Source: Rhodobacteraceae bacterium UBA6197 (GTDB taxonomy: Bacteria > Pseudomonadota > Alphaproteobacteria > Rhodobacterales > Rhodobacteraceae). Taken from it: 64,000 nucleotides of DNA. The notes beneath the pieces were generated by a model. That model saw only the letters and a list, made by a program, of their open reading frames with translations. It searched no databases and was not told where the DNA came from. The position numbers and the translations under genes are program-made. The DNA is taken from positions 34,740 to 98,739 of the forward strand of contig DISZ01000009.1 of assembly GCA_002422085.1 (NCBI GenBank), in the 5' to 3' direction. The stretch's first letter is position 1, and every line of letters starts with the position of its first letter. This document shows positions 8,098-16,998 of this stretch, one piece after another.

Positions 8098-10326
8098 ATG
8101 GCGCAGACAGGCGGACGTTCGGGCGGGCGGCGAGGGCCGCTGGTAGCGGACAAGCGGTATTCAGCAGCGGCGGCAGCGCCGCGACCCAAGGCAAAAGCCT
8201 CGGGCAAAGGTTCGGGCGGCGGCTCGGGTGGTGGGCGCAAGCCGGCACGGCCGCGTCGTGCGCCGCGCCGTCATGGGCTTGTGGTCGGGGCGTTTCTGGG
8301 CCTTGCCCGGCTGGTCTGGCGGATGATCTGGGGCATCGGCTGGCGGGTCGGCGCGATCACGGCGCTGATCCTCGGGCTGGCCACCTTCTACTTTTATTCG
8401 CAGATGCCCGAGGTCTCGACGCTGCTCGATGCGCGTCAACGCGGCTCGGTCACGCTTCTGGACCGCGACGGCAAGGTCTACGCCTGGCGCGGCGAAACCT
8501 TTGGCGGCCAGATTACCGCCGAGAATGTCTCGCCGTTTCTCAAGGATGCGGTCGTCGCCACCGAGGATCGGCGCTTTTTCAGCCACTTTGGCGTCAGCCC
8601 GCGCGGCATTGCCTCGGCGGTGCGGATCAACCTGTCCGAGGGGCGCGGCCCGCTTGAGGGCAACGGCGGCTCGACCATCACCCAGCAGGTCGCCAAACTG
8701 CTCTGCCTTGGCGTGCCCTATGACCCGAAAAAGTGGAAGACCGAGGCCGCTTATGAGGACGACTGCCGCTCGGGCGGGGTCAAGCGCAAGATCAAAGAGA
8801 TCCCCTTCGCGCTGGCGATGGAATTCAAGTATTCCAAGAACGAGATCCTGACGATCTACCTGAACCGCGCCTATATGGGCGCCGGCGCGCGCGGCTTTGA
8901 GGCCGCCTCGCAGCGCTATTTCGGCAAATCGGCGGCCAATGTGAATGCCGCCGAGGCGGCGATGCTGGCCGGGCTCTTGAAGGCGCCGTCACGCTATGCG
9001 CCGACCTCGAACCTGCAACGCAGTCAGGACCGGGCGGGGATGGTGCTGGCCTTGATGCGCGAACAGAACTATCTGACCGCCGCCCAGCACGCCGAGGCCA
9101 AGGCCCACCCGGCGCAGCTATCGGCGGCGGCGCAGGCGCGCGCCGGCGGCTATTTTGCCGATTGGGTGATGGACAGCGGCCCCGGCTTTCTGACCACCGA
9201 AACCACCGAGGACGTGATCATCCACACCACGCTGGATCAGCGGCTGCAAAAGGCCGCCGAAACCGCCCTGGCCGACGTTTTCGACTCAAAGGTGAAAGAT
9301 GGCTCCAAGGCCGAGGCGGCGGTGATCGTGATGTCGGCCGATGGCGCGGTCCGGGCGATGGTTGGCGGCCGCCAGTCCAAGGTCTCGGGCGCCTTCAACC
9401 GTGCGACGCAGGCCCGTCGGCAGACCGGCTCGACGTTCAAGCCCTTCGTTTATGCCGCCGCCCTTGATCTGGGCTACACGCCCGACACCATTGTCGAGGA
9501 CGCGCCGCTGACGATCAACGTCAAGGGCTCGGGGCCGTGGTCGCCGCAGAACTACTCCAAGACCTACAAGGGGCCGGTGACGCTGACCGAGGCGCTGGCG
9601 CAGTCGATCAACACCGCCACCGTGCGCGTCTCCGAAGCGGCGGGCCGCGACGCGGTGCGCAAGGTCGCCGCCGATTTCGGTTTCGCCTCGGATCTGGCGG
9701 CGGGTCCGGCGGTGGCGCTCGGGGTGTCGGAATCGACCCTGCTTGAAATGACCGGCGCCTATGCCGGCATCCTGAATGGCGGTTCGTCGGTGCGGCCCTA
9801 CGGGCTGGTCGAGCTGCGCCTGAAGGGCGAGGATCAGCCGCTGATCGAACAGACCGGCGGCATTGGCGAGCGGGTGATTTCCGAACGCGCGGCGCGCGAA
9901 CTGACCTATATGATGACCCAGGGGATCGACCACGGCACCGGCACCCGCGCCCGACTGCCGAACCGCGAAGTGGCGGGCAAGACCGGCACCACCCAGGCTG
10001 CGCGCGATGCCTGGTTCATCGGCTTTACCGCCGATTATGTGACCGGCGTCTGGCTGGGCTATGACGACAACACCCCGCTGAGCGGCGTCACCGGCGGCGG
10101 TCTTCCGGCCGAGATCTGGCAAGCCGTGATGACGCGGGTCGAAGACGGGCTTGAACCGCATCCGCTGCCCAAGGCCGACCCGTCCGAGTGGCGCGCCACC
10201 GCGCCGGTCTATTCGGGCCAGACGACCAAAAGCGCGCCACCATACCCCGAGGTCGCGCCGCAAAAGGAACAGGATCTTGCCGAACGGATCTTGCAAGAGG
10301 TTCTGGGCACGCTGAGGGGGAACTGA
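8098..10326 (+). CDS. class A penicillin-binding protein (PBP1A family)
   Basis: 742 residues from ATG 8098, preceded by no strong SD. A basic, Gly-rich cytoplasmic tail (about residues 1-75) leads to one membrane anchor (VGAITALILGLATFYFYSQMP). The glycosyltransferase-51 domain shows TEDRRFFSHFG with catalytic Glu near 156, GGSTITQQVAKL and the NRAYMGAGARGFEAASQRYFG block. The transpeptidase domain has STFK (Ser about 445), SIN (about 503) and KTGTT (about 628). It polymerises and cross-links peptidoglycan in the periplasm. Between GGSTITQQ and KRKIKEIP there is an insertion carrying two cysteines (about 203 and 223), which could form a disulfide. A repeat element begins immediately after the stop codon. 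Confidence 0.93.
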   Translation: MAQTGGRSGGRRGPLVADKRYSAAAAAPRPKAKASGKGSGGGSGGGRKPARPRRAPRRHGLVVGAFLGLARLVWRMIWGIGWRVGAITALILGLATFYFYSQMPEVSTLLDARQRGSVTLLDRDGKVYAWRGETFGGQITAENVSPFLKDAVVATEDRRFFSHFGVSPRGIASAVRINLSEGRGPLEGNGGSTITQQVAKLLCLGVPYDPKKWKTEAAYEDDCRSGGVKRKIKEIPFALAMEFKYSKNEILTIYLNRAYMGAGARGFEAASQRYFGKSAANVNAAEAAMLAGLLKAPSRYAPTSNLQRSQDRAGMVLALMREQNYLTAAQHAEAKAHPAQLSAAAQARAGGYFADWVMDSGPGFLTTETTEDVIIHTTLDQRLQKAAETALADVFDSKVKDGSKAEAAVIVMSADGAVRAMVGGRQSKVSGAFNRATQARRQTGSTFKPFVYAAALDLGYTPDTIVEDAPLTINVKGSGPWSPQNYSKTYKGPVTLTEALAQSINTATVRVSEAAGRDAVRKVAADFGFASDLAAGPAVALGVSESTLLEMTGAYAGILNGGSSVRPYGLVELRLKGEDQPLIEQTGGIGERVISERAARELTYMMTQGIDHGTGTRARLPNREVAGKTGTTQAARDAWFIGFTADYVTGVWLGYDDNTPLSGVTGGGLPAEIWQAVMTRVEDGLEPHPLPKADPSEWRATAPVYSGQTTKSAPPYPEVAPQKEQDLAERILQEVLGTLRGN

Positions 10327-10424
10327 GCCCGGTTTCAGCTTCGCAGAAATATCCCCCGCGGAGCGATCCCGCCGCCGACAGCAAAGCCTCCGGCGGGGAT
10401 ATTTCAACGAAGCTGAAACCGGGC
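10327..10424. repeat. dispersed intergenic palindrome, inverted pair (element A)
   Basis: Outer arms of 17 bp (10327-10343 and 10408-10424, reading GCCCGGTTTCAGCTTCG and its complement) pair perfectly; inside them GAAATATCCCC pairs with GGGGATATTTC. The right half contains the family core CCTCCGGCGGGGATATTT. It starts directly after the PBP stop codon and ends 27 bases before the stop of convergent mlaC, so it could act as a bidirectional transcript-end hairpin. Confidence 0.85.
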
Positions 10425-10450
10425 CGCGGTTTTCTTGCAGGTCGCCGGTG

Positions 10451-11056
10451 TCAGCCTGCGGTCTTGAGGTCGGCAATCAACCCGTCGATATTGCCCTTGC
10501 GCCGGTCCAGCATCGCGCCGATCTCGGTGCGTTCCGAGGCGAGCATGTTGACGCCCTCGATGATGATGTTGAAAAACAGATCCTTGCCGGATTTGTCGGA
10601 CACATGCCACAGCACCTCGAACGGGGCCTCGCCCTTCATGTAGGCGATGGATTTGACCTCGTAGAAGGACTTCACCACCCGGGCGCCAGTTATTTCAAAG
10701 TGTGAACCCTCGAATTCGTGAAAACGGCGACCATACTTGCGCGCGATATAGCCACGGAACGCCGGGACATAGGCTTTCATCTGCGCCGCAGAGATCTGGC
10801 GCGCGGCCACGCCCAACGCGCTGCGGGCGATGACATTGACATCGGCGTAGCGCACGAAGATCTGGTCGAAGGCGGCATAAAGCGCAGCACCCTGCTTGCC
10901 CGAGTCGATGGCCGCGTTGACCTCGCCAAGCGCGGAGTTGATCAGGGTGCGGGCCTCGGCATCGTTGAGCGCAAAGGCGCGTTGCGGTGCGGCAGCCAGT
11001 GCCACCGCCCCGGCCGCCAGTGCGACAAAGCCGCGCCGTGTGGGTTCATGGGCCAT
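10451..11056 (-). CDS. mlaC: MlaC-like phospholipid-binding ABC transporter auxiliary protein
   Basis: 201 residues from ATG 11056. The N-terminus MAHEPTRRGFVALAAGAVALAAAPQRAFA has a twin-arginine-type motif (TRRGFVAL) followed by a hydrophobic core and an ALA-like cleavage site. The body matches the MlaC/Ttg2D family: the FDQIFVRYADVNVIARSALG segment, FRGYIARKYGRRFHEFEG and GVNMLASERTEIGAML. MlaC ferries phospholipids between the outer-membrane MlaA complex and the inner-membrane MlaFEDB transporter. It overlaps the mlaA 3' end by 11 bases. mlaFED are not in this window. Confidence 0.85.
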   Translation of the reverse strand: MAHEPTRRGFVALAAGAVALAAAPQRAFALNDAEARTLINSALGEVNAAIDSGKQGAALYAAFDQIFVRYADVNVIARSALGVAARQISAAQMKAYVPAFRGYIARKYGRRFHEFEGSHFEITGARVVKSFYEVKSIAYMKGEAPFEVLWHVSDKSGKDLFFNIIIEGVNMLASERTEIGAMLDRRKGNIDGLIADLKTAG

Positions 11057-11783
11057 AGGGGTCTTCGTAGGGATCATAGGCATCTGCATCTGTCGTTGTC
11101 TCCATTCCCAACTCGAACCGTCGGTTTTGCAGGTAGAGCAGGCGGGTCTGGGCATAACTATCCGCACTTTCATGCAAGATGGAATCAACAGTATCGCCAA
11201 AGCGCAGCCGATCACTGACTTTTGAGGCGATCTTGGCGCCGGTGACATAGGTTGACTCGGGTCGGGGCAGGATGAAGCCCAGCGGATCGATCAGGTGATC
11301 GACCACCTTGCCGGCCGCGTCACGCTCGGTCGAGGGGCCCAGAATCGGCAGCTCCAGATAGGCGCCTTCGCTGGCACCCCAGACATGCAGCGTTTCGCCG
11401 AAATCGGTGTCGGTTTCCGGCAGCCCGAAGGACGAGCTCGCCGGATCAAAGATCCCGCCCAGCCCCAGCGTGCTGTTGACCAGAAAGCGGAAGGTGTTCT
11501 TTACCGCCGGCTCCGGCCGCCCTTGCAGCACCGAGTTGAGCACCTTGCCCGGCAGCCCGAGGTTGCCGCCAAAGTTGGAAACCGTGCGCAACACCGGCGC
11601 GGGAATGCCGGATTTCTTTTCAGTGTCGTCTGACTTCGAGAACAGGGCCTTGTCAAAGGCGACGTTGAAATCATGCACCTTGCGGTTTTGCGCCTCATAG
11701 GGGTCGGAAAACTCGACCCCCGGCTGCGCCGTCGAGCACGCGCCAAGACCAAGCAGGGCAAAGGCCGCAAGCGCCGTGCGCAC
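11046..11783 (-). CDS. mlaA: MlaA (VacJ) family outer-membrane lipoprotein
   Basis: Starting at GTG 11783 the protein is 245 residues and begins VRTALAAFALLGLGAC, a short lipoprotein signal with lipobox LGAC; a TTG at 11864 in the same frame would add 27 residues and cannot be excluded. Family segments are DPYEAQNRKVHDFNVAFDKAL, RTVSNFGGNLGLPGKVLNSVLQG, FGLPETDTDFGETLHVWGASEGAYLELPILGPST and the GFILPRPESTYV stretch. MlaA removes mislocalised phospholipids from the outer leaflet and hands them to MlaC, whose gene overlaps downstream. Divergent from the type I secretion operon. Confidence 0.88.
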   Translation of the reverse strand: MRTALAAFALLGLGACSTAQPGVEFSDPYEAQNRKVHDFNVAFDKALFSKSDDTEKKSGIPAPVLRTVSNFGGNLGLPGKVLNSVLQGRPEPAVKNTFRFLVNSTLGLGGIFDPASSSFGLPETDTDFGETLHVWGASEGAYLELPILGPSTERDAAGKVVDHLIDPLGFILPRPESTYVTGAKIASKVSDRLRFGDTVDSILHESADSYAQTRLLYLQNRRFELGMETTTDADAYDPYEDPYGP

Positions 11784-11997
11784 TCGGCCTGACGTCGATG
11801 CGGGAAAGGGCAAGAAACGCTGCAAGGTAAATCCTGACGTCAGTGCTAAGTGTCGTGACAACAATGCCAGAAGTCGTCACACATTCCAACACGGCCAGTG
11901 CAAACGAATAGTTGGCGACAGCGATGGTGACAAGGCAAGACAGGGTATTTTAACCTGCATCGGCAATTATTCGGCATCCAAAGCTGAGGAGCCCCGT

Positions 11998-13734
11998 ATG
12001 AAACACCCCGACACGGCCAAGGGTCTGGCTGAATTGCGCGCGGCGCGCGGCGACAGCCGGCAGCTTTACTGGTCGGTGGCGCTGTTTTCGGCCTTCGTGA
12101 ACTTCCTGATGCTGACCGGGCCGCTGTTCATGTTGCAGATCTATGACCGGGTTCTGGGCAGCCGCTCGGAGGAGACGCTGACGGCGCTGTTTGTGCTGGT
12201 GATGTTCCTGTTCCTGATGATGGGTGTGCTGGATCTGGTGCGCAACCGGGTGATGGCCCGGGTCGGTGCGCGGTTTCAGGCGCGGCTCGAGGCGCGGGTG
12301 TTCGGCGCGGTGATCCGGCGCACCGCGCTTTACCCCAATGATCCGGTGGCGATGGCGGGGCTGCGCGATCTTGAGGCGGTGCAAAAGATGCTGGCCTCGC
12401 CGGTGCTGATGGCGCTGTTCGATCTGCCCTGGGCGCCGATGTTTCTGGCGGCGGTGTTCTTCTTTCACCTCTGGCTGGGCTGGCTGGCGGTGGCGGGCGG
12501 GGTGATCCTGATCGTGGTGACGCTGATGAATCAGTCGATGACCCGTGCGCCGTTGCAGCGCGCCTCGGGGGCCGGGCTGATGGCCGACCGGATGTCGGAT
12601 CAGCTGCGCGACGAGGCTGAACTGATTCAGGCGCTGGGCATGCGTGGCACCAGCTTTGCGCGCTGGCAGATCGCCCGCGGGCGGGCCCTGTCCGAGGCGG
12701 TCAGCGCGACCGATCTCAGCGGCGCCTTCGCGGTTTTCACCAAGACGTTCCGGCTGTTCCTGCAATCGGCGATGCTGGCGCTGGGGGCCTGGCTCGTGCT
12801 GCGCTCCGAGTTGACGCCGGGCGCGATGATCGCCGCCTCGATCCTGATGGGGCGGGCGCTGGCGCCGGTGGAACAGGTGATCGGCGGCTGGTCGATGGTC
12901 GGGCGGGCGCAAGAGGGTTGGGCGCGCCTGGCGGTGTTGCTGTCGTCCACGCCGGCCGAGGCGCCGCGCACCGCCCTGCCGCGCCCCCGTGCGCTGCTCG
13001 AGGCCAACCAGTTGACCGTGGTGCCACCGGGCCAACAGATCGCCAGCCTGCGGATGGTGTCCTTTACCCTCAACCCCGGCGAGGCGATGGGCGTGATCGG
13101 CCCCTCGGGCGCGGGCAAATCGACGTTGGCGCGGGCGGTCTGCGCGGTCTGGCGGCCTGCCGGCGGGCAGCTTCGGCTGGATGGCGCGACGCTCGATCAA
13201 TATGACCCCGATGTGCTGGGTGCGCTGGTCGGCTATCTGCCGCAGCGGGTGACGCTGTTTGACGGCACCATCGCTGAAAACATCGCCCGGCTGTCGGCCG
13301 CCCCCGACGCCGAAAAGGTTGTCGAGGCGGCCAAACGCGCCGCCGCGCATCAGATGATCCTTGATCTGCCCGACGGCTATGACACCCGCGTCACCCAGGC
13401 TGGTGGGCGGTTGTCGGGTGGCCAGATCCAGCGCGTCGGTCTGGCCCGCGCGCTTTATGGCGACCCGGTGCTGCTGGTGCTGGATGAGCCCAACGCCAAC
13501 CTCGACAACGAGGGCAGCCAGGCGCTGAATACCGCGATCCGGGCGATCAAATCGGTCGGCGGCGGGGTGCTTATCATGGCGCATCGCCCCGCCGCGATTG
13601 CCGAATGCGATACGCTGATGGTGCTGGATGGCGGCCTGCGCCGCGCCTTCGGGCCGCGTGACGAGGTGTTGAAATCCATGGTGCAGAATGCCGGCGACAT
13701 CGCCCGCAACGCCGGTCCCGGAGGTGTCGCATGA
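11998..13734 (+). CDS. type I secretion system permease/ATPase
   Basis: 578 residues from ATG 11998, which follows a GAGGAG Shine-Dalgarno. An N-terminal ABC exporter membrane domain (from [39 protein letters not shown]) is followed by the ATPase domain with Walker [10 protein letters not shown] (near residue 370), signature [15 protein letters not shown] and Walker [13 protein letters not shown]. This arrangement without a C39 peptidase domain is the PrtD/RsaD type that exports proteases, S-layer and RTX proteins. Its stop overlaps the ATG of the adaptor gene (ATGA). No outer-membrane channel or RTX substrate gene lies next to it. Confidence 0.93.
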   Translation: MKHPDTAKGLAELRAARGDSRQLYWSVALFSAFVNFLMLTGPLFMLQIYDRVLGSRSEETLTALFVLVMFLFLMMGVLDLVRNRVMARVGARFQARLEARVFGAVIRRTALYPNDPVAMAGLRDLEAVQKMLASPVLMALFDLPWAPMFLAAVFFFHLWLGWLAVAGGVILIVVTLMNQSMTRAPLQRASGAGLMADRMSDQLRDEAELIQALGMRGTSFARWQIARGRALSEAVSATDLSGAFAVFTKTFRLFLQSAMLALGAWLVLRSELTPGAMIAASILMGRALAPVEQVIGGWSMVGRAQEGWARLAVLLSSTPAEAPRTALPRPRALLEANQLTVVPPGQQIASLRMVSFTLNPGEAMGVIGPSGAGKSTLARAVCAVWRPAGGQLRLDGATLDQYDPDVLGALVGYLPQRVTLFDGTIAENIARLSAAPDAEKVVEAAKRAAAHQMILDLPDGYDTRVTQAGGRLSGGQIQRVGLARALYGDPVLLVLDEPNANLDNEGSQALNTAIRAIKSVGGGVLIMAHRPAAIAECDTLMVLDGGLRRAFGPRDEVLKSMVQNAGDIARNAGPGGVA

Positions 13735-15026
13735 ACGCGCAGAAATGGTCCGCCCGTGGCCCGATCCTGACCGGGCTTGCGGCCGTCACCGTGCTGGTGG
13801 GCGGCTTTGGCCTTTGGGCCAACCTCAGCTCGATCTCCGGCGCGGTCGTGGCCTCGGGTCAGGTCGAGGTCGAACAGAACCGGCAGGTGGTGCAGCACCC
13901 CGACGGCGGCGTGGTCGCTGAAATCCTTGTCCATGACGGCGATCTGGTGGCGGCGGGCGACCCGCTGATCCGGCTCGACGGCGAGATGCTGCGCTCTGAA
14001 CTGTCGATCGTCGAAGGCCAGTTCTTCGAGATTCTCGCCCGCCGTGGCCGACTCGAGGCCGAACGGGTGGACGCGCCGCACATCTCGTTCCCGCCGGTGC
14101 TGACCGAGGCGGCGCGCGACCCCGACATCGCCGACCTGATCGACGGCCAGCAACGGCTGTTCGTCGCACGCAACGAAACGCAGGCCAAGACGTTGGAACA
14201 ATTGGGCAAACGCTCGGACCAGACGCAAAGCCAGATCACCGGCATCAATGCCCAGCTTGTCGCGCTGGCGTCGCAAGAGGCGTTGATCCAGCGTGAATTG
14301 ACCGATCAGCGCAGCCTGCTGGAAAAGGGTCTGGCGCAGTCCAGCCGGGTGCTCGCGCTGGAACGCGAGGCAGCCTCGCTGGCCGGTCAGGTCGGCGAAC
14401 TGGCCGCCGCGCGCGCGCAGGCCGAGGGCAAGCTGACCGAGATCGACCTTGAAAGCCTGCGCCTGTCGTCGGCCCGGCGCGAAGAGGCCGAAACGCAACT
14501 GCGCGAGATCGGCTACCGCGAGCTGGAGCTGGCCGAACGCCGCCGCGCGCTTTCCGGTCAGATCGACCGTCTGGACCTGCGCGCCCCGGTCTCGGGGCTG
14601 GTCCATGCGATGGCGGTGACCACGCCGCGCTCGGTCGTGCGCCCGGCCGAACCGGTGCTGTATCTCGTGCCACAAGACCGCCCGTTGGTGATCGGTGCGC
14701 AGATCCAGACGATCAACGTGGATGAGGTTTCGGTCGGCCAGCCCGTCACGCTGCGCTTTTCGGCCTTTGCCAGCCGCACCACGCCCGAGGTCTTTGGCCA
14801 GATCAGCCGGGTCTCGGCCGACGCGCTGGTCGATGAGGCGACGCACGCGCATTACTACCGCGCCGAGGTGGTGCTGAACCCCGGCGAAATCGACAAGCTG
14901 GGCGGGCTGGTGTTGGTCCCCGGCATGCCGGTCGAGGTGTTCATCCGCACCGGCGAACGCAGCCCGCTGACCTATCTGCTCAAACCCTTCGCCGATTATT
15001 TCAACCGCGCCTTCCGCGAAACCTGA
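13731..15026 (+). CDS. type I secretion periplasmic adaptor (HlyD family)
   Basis: 431 residues; membrane anchor near residues 12-35 ([25 protein letters not shown]), the lipoyl-like half-motif [32 protein letters not shown], a long coiled-coil hairpin about residues 80-265 and the second half [11 protein letters not shown]. The C-terminal region ([37 protein letters not shown]) is the classic PrtE/HlyD tail. It bridges the ABC exporter to a TolC-like channel. Coupled by ATGA overlap to the ATPase gene. Convergent with mltB; no hairpin of terminator type is obvious in the 132-base gap. Confidence 0.93.
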   Translation: MNAQKWSARGPILTGLAAVTVLVGGFGLWANLSSISGAVVASGQVEVEQNRQVVQHPDGGVVAEILVHDGDLVAAGDPLIRLDGEMLRSELSIVEGQFFEILARRGRLEAERVDAPHISFPPVLTEAARDPDIADLIDGQQRLFVARNETQAKTLEQLGKRSDQTQSQITGINAQLVALASQEALIQRELTDQRSLLEKGLAQSSRVLALEREAASLAGQVGELAAARAQAEGKLTEIDLESLRLSSARREEAETQLREIGYRELELAERRRALSGQIDRLDLRAPVSGLVHAMAVTTPRSVVRPAEPVLYLVPQDRPLVIGAQIQTINVDEVSVGQPVTLRFSAFASRTTPEVFGQISRVSADALVDEATHAHYYRAEVVLNPGEIDKLGGLVLVPGMPVEVFIRTGERSPLTYLLKPFADYFNRAFRET

Positions 15027-15126
15027 CCATTCCCGGCGACCCCGTCCCTGACCGCGACCGCAACGCAGGTGGCACCACTGCCAACCGCGCCGCCCTTACC
15101 CGCGCCACTGCGCCCCAACCCGCGCC

Positions 15127-15160
15127 AACCCTCGGCCGGCGTCAACCCTCGGCCGGCGTC
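15127..15160. repeat. 17-bp perfect tandem duplication at the mltB 3' end
   Basis: The 17-mer AACCCTCGGCCGGCGTC occurs twice back to back (15127-15143 and 15144-15160). The second copy runs into the mltB stop codon (TCA at 15159-15161 on the plus strand); the first copy would also provide TCA in register with a different frame. It looks like a recent slippage duplication in non-coding sequence. Confidence 0.9.
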
Positions 15161-16319
15161 AAAGCTTGCCCAACAGCGCCTTCGTCGGCCAGGCGTCGGC
15201 GGGCAGGCCCAGCCGGGCCTGTTCCTTTTGCACCGCCGCACGAGTATTGGCGCCCAGGATCCCGTCGATCTTGCCGACGTCATGCCCCCGTGCCGCCAGC
15301 TTCTTTTGCAAGGCCTTCATATCGCCGTCGGACAAGGACGGATCGGGCTTGCCCAGCGCAAAGGCCGGCGCGCCCTCCAGCCGCGTGGCGAAATAGGCGG
15401 CCGTGGTCACATAGACAAAGCTCTTGTTCCACTCGAACAGCACCCGGAAATTCGGATAGACCATGAAGGCCGGTCCCTTGCGCCCCATCGGCAAAAGCAC
15501 CGAGCCCTTGATCCCCGCCGCCAGCTTGCCATCGCGCGCCACGACCCCCATCCGCGCCCAGTCGGCGGTGGAAAGTTCGGTCTCAAGCCCGGTTCTGGTC
15601 CAGTCCAGCCCCTCGGGCACGGCAATCTCTTGCAGCCACGGCTCATTGCGTCGCCAGCCCAGCCCCGACAGCATCTTTGCCCCCGACATCAGCGCATCCG
15701 CCGATGAGGTCTTGGGCCGCACATGCCCGTCGCCGTCGCCATCGACGCCATTGCGCAAGATGTCATCGGGCAGCATCTGCACCTGCCCGATTTCCCCCGC
15801 CCAGGCGCCCTCGGTGCGCGTCGGGTCGAAATCGCCCCGCTCTTGCAGCGCGATCGCGGCCATGATCTGCGGGCGAAACAGCTCGGGGCGGCGGCAGTCA
15901 TGCGCCAGCGTCACCAGCGCGTCGCGGGTGTTGAAATCGCCCTGCACCGCGCCGAAATCGGTCTCAAGCGCCCAGAACGCCAGCAAGACCCCGCGCGAGA
16001 TGCCATAGTCGTGTTCAATCCGCTCAAAGGTGGCGCGGTATTTCTTGCCGTTGGCCGCGCCATTGGTGATCCGGTTTTGCGAGATAAGCGCCTTGGCGAA
16101 ATCCGCGAAGGTCTTGCGAAACACGCCTTGCGCGCGGTCGGCCTTCAGCACACGGGCGTCCTGTCGAACGCCCTTGAAAAACGCATCGACCTGCGCCGGG
16201 GCATGGCCCTTGGCAACCGCCTCGGCCTTGAGCCCTTTGACAAAGGCGCCAAAGTCGCCACCGCAGTCGGCCTGCGCGGCAAGGGGAAACAAGGCAAAGA
16301 CAAGAGCGGCAAGTCGCAT
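15159..16319 (-). CDS. mltB: lytic murein transglycosylase (MltB/SLT_2 family) with peptidoglycan-binding domain
   Basis: 386 residues with a signal peptide MRLAALVFALFPLAAQA. The SLT_2 catalytic domain includes the active glutamate in AFWALETDFGAVQGDFNTRDALVTLAHDCRR and the EIGQVQMLPDDILRNGVDGDGDG motif; the last 60 residues are a PG_binding_1 domain (LSDGDMKALQKKLAARGHDVGKIDGILGANTRAAVQKEQARLGLP). It cleaves glycan strands to 1,6-anhydro products in the periplasm. The signal peptide lacks a lipobox, so this looks like a soluble rather than lipoprotein form. Confidence 0.93.
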   Translation of the reverse strand: MRLAALVFALFPLAAQADCGGDFGAFVKGLKAEAVAKGHAPAQVDAFFKGVRQDARVLKADRAQGVFRKTFADFAKALISQNRITNGAANGKKYRATFERIEHDYGISRGVLLAFWALETDFGAVQGDFNTRDALVTLAHDCRRPELFRPQIMAAIALQERGDFDPTRTEGAWAGEIGQVQMLPDDILRNGVDGDGDGHVRPKTSSADALMSGAKMLSGLGWRRNEPWLQEIAVPEGLDWTRTGLETELSTADWARMGVVARDGKLAAGIKGSVLLPMGRKGPAFMVYPNFRVLFEWNKSFVYVTTAAYFATRLEGAPAFALGKPDPSLSDGDMKALQKKLAARGHDVGKIDGILGANTRAAVQKEQARLGLPADAWPTKALLGKL

Positions 16320-16488
16320 GATATCCTCCGGGTTGCGACGCCGACCCTAGCAGGCCGCAGGCGCGCCGCACAACATCCGCCGTCGCAGCCGACGCAGCCC
16401 CCGGAATGTCACCTAACCTATTTGAAAGGTTAACTTGATTTTCACATGGCTGTGGTCATGCTGAACGAAGGGCGTACGGGAGAAGACG

Positions 16489-16836
16489 ATGGAGTTTCTA
16501 CCCAAAGAGGTTGTGGCCGCTTTGCAAGCGGCGCGCTTGCGCGAGTCGCGCCGCCGCTCGCGGCTCAGGGTCGAGGCCGGGGACGATAGCTATCCGGTGC
16601 TGCGCCGCTGGCGCGACGGTTTCGCGCTTGAGGCGTCGCGCGTGACCCATCTGCGCGGCCTGGTCGATCTTTATGACGGCTCGCGGCACCTGTCGTGCTG
16701 CCTGATCGTGGCCTCTGAACTGGTCGGCGGCGAATTGATCTGCGCGGTCAAACGCGAAACCGCCGTGACCGACCGCGCCGCACTCGATTTCGTGCGGGAT
16801 GAATTTGCCCCTCGGGCCTATCTGCCGCGCCTCTGA
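16489..16836 (+). CDS. conserved hypothetical protein (115 aa)
   Basis: Starts at ATG 16489 after GGGAGAAG, a good Shine-Dalgarno. The product is basic at the N-terminus (LQAARLRESRRRSRLRVEAG), then reads as a small alpha/beta protein with GLVDLYDGSRHLSCCLIVASELVGGELICAVKRET in the centre. There is no signal peptide, membrane segment or metal motif; the Cys-Cys pair in HLSCCLIV is buried in a hydrophobic strand. I do not recognise a named family. A 6-bp inverted repeat TAACCT/AGGTTA lies 60-75 bases upstream at 16414-16432. It is convergent with malY and followed by a dispersed repeat. Confidence 0.65.
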   Translation: MEFLPKEVVAALQAARLRESRRRSRLRVEAGDDSYPVLRRWRDGFALEASRVTHLRGLVDLYDGSRHLSCCLIVASELVGGELICAVKRETAVTDRAALDFVRDEFAPRAYLPRL

Positions 16837-16867
16837 CCCGCGGCCCGTCTGTCATCGGCGACAGGAA

Positions 16868-16938
16868 GCCTCCGGCGGGGATATTTTTGCGAAGATGAAG
16901 CCCGTTTCAGCTTCGCAAAAATATCCCCCGCGGAGCGT
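16868..16938. repeat. dispersed intergenic palindrome, inverted pair in opposite order (element B)
   Basis: The half-site GCCTCCGGCGGGGATATTTT then TGCGAAGATGAA comes first, and its inverse (TTCAGCTTCGCA then AAAATATCCCCCGCGGAGCG) second. GGGGATATTTTTGCGAAG pairs perfectly over 18 bp with the second half. Compared with element A the two halves are in swapped order. It lies between two convergent genes (hypothetical 16489-16836 and malY). Confidence 0.85.
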
Positions 16939-16998
16939 TCCACCCTGACCAGAGGCACTTGCGCCGGGAAATCGTCGCGCGGCCGCATCGCCTGGACC

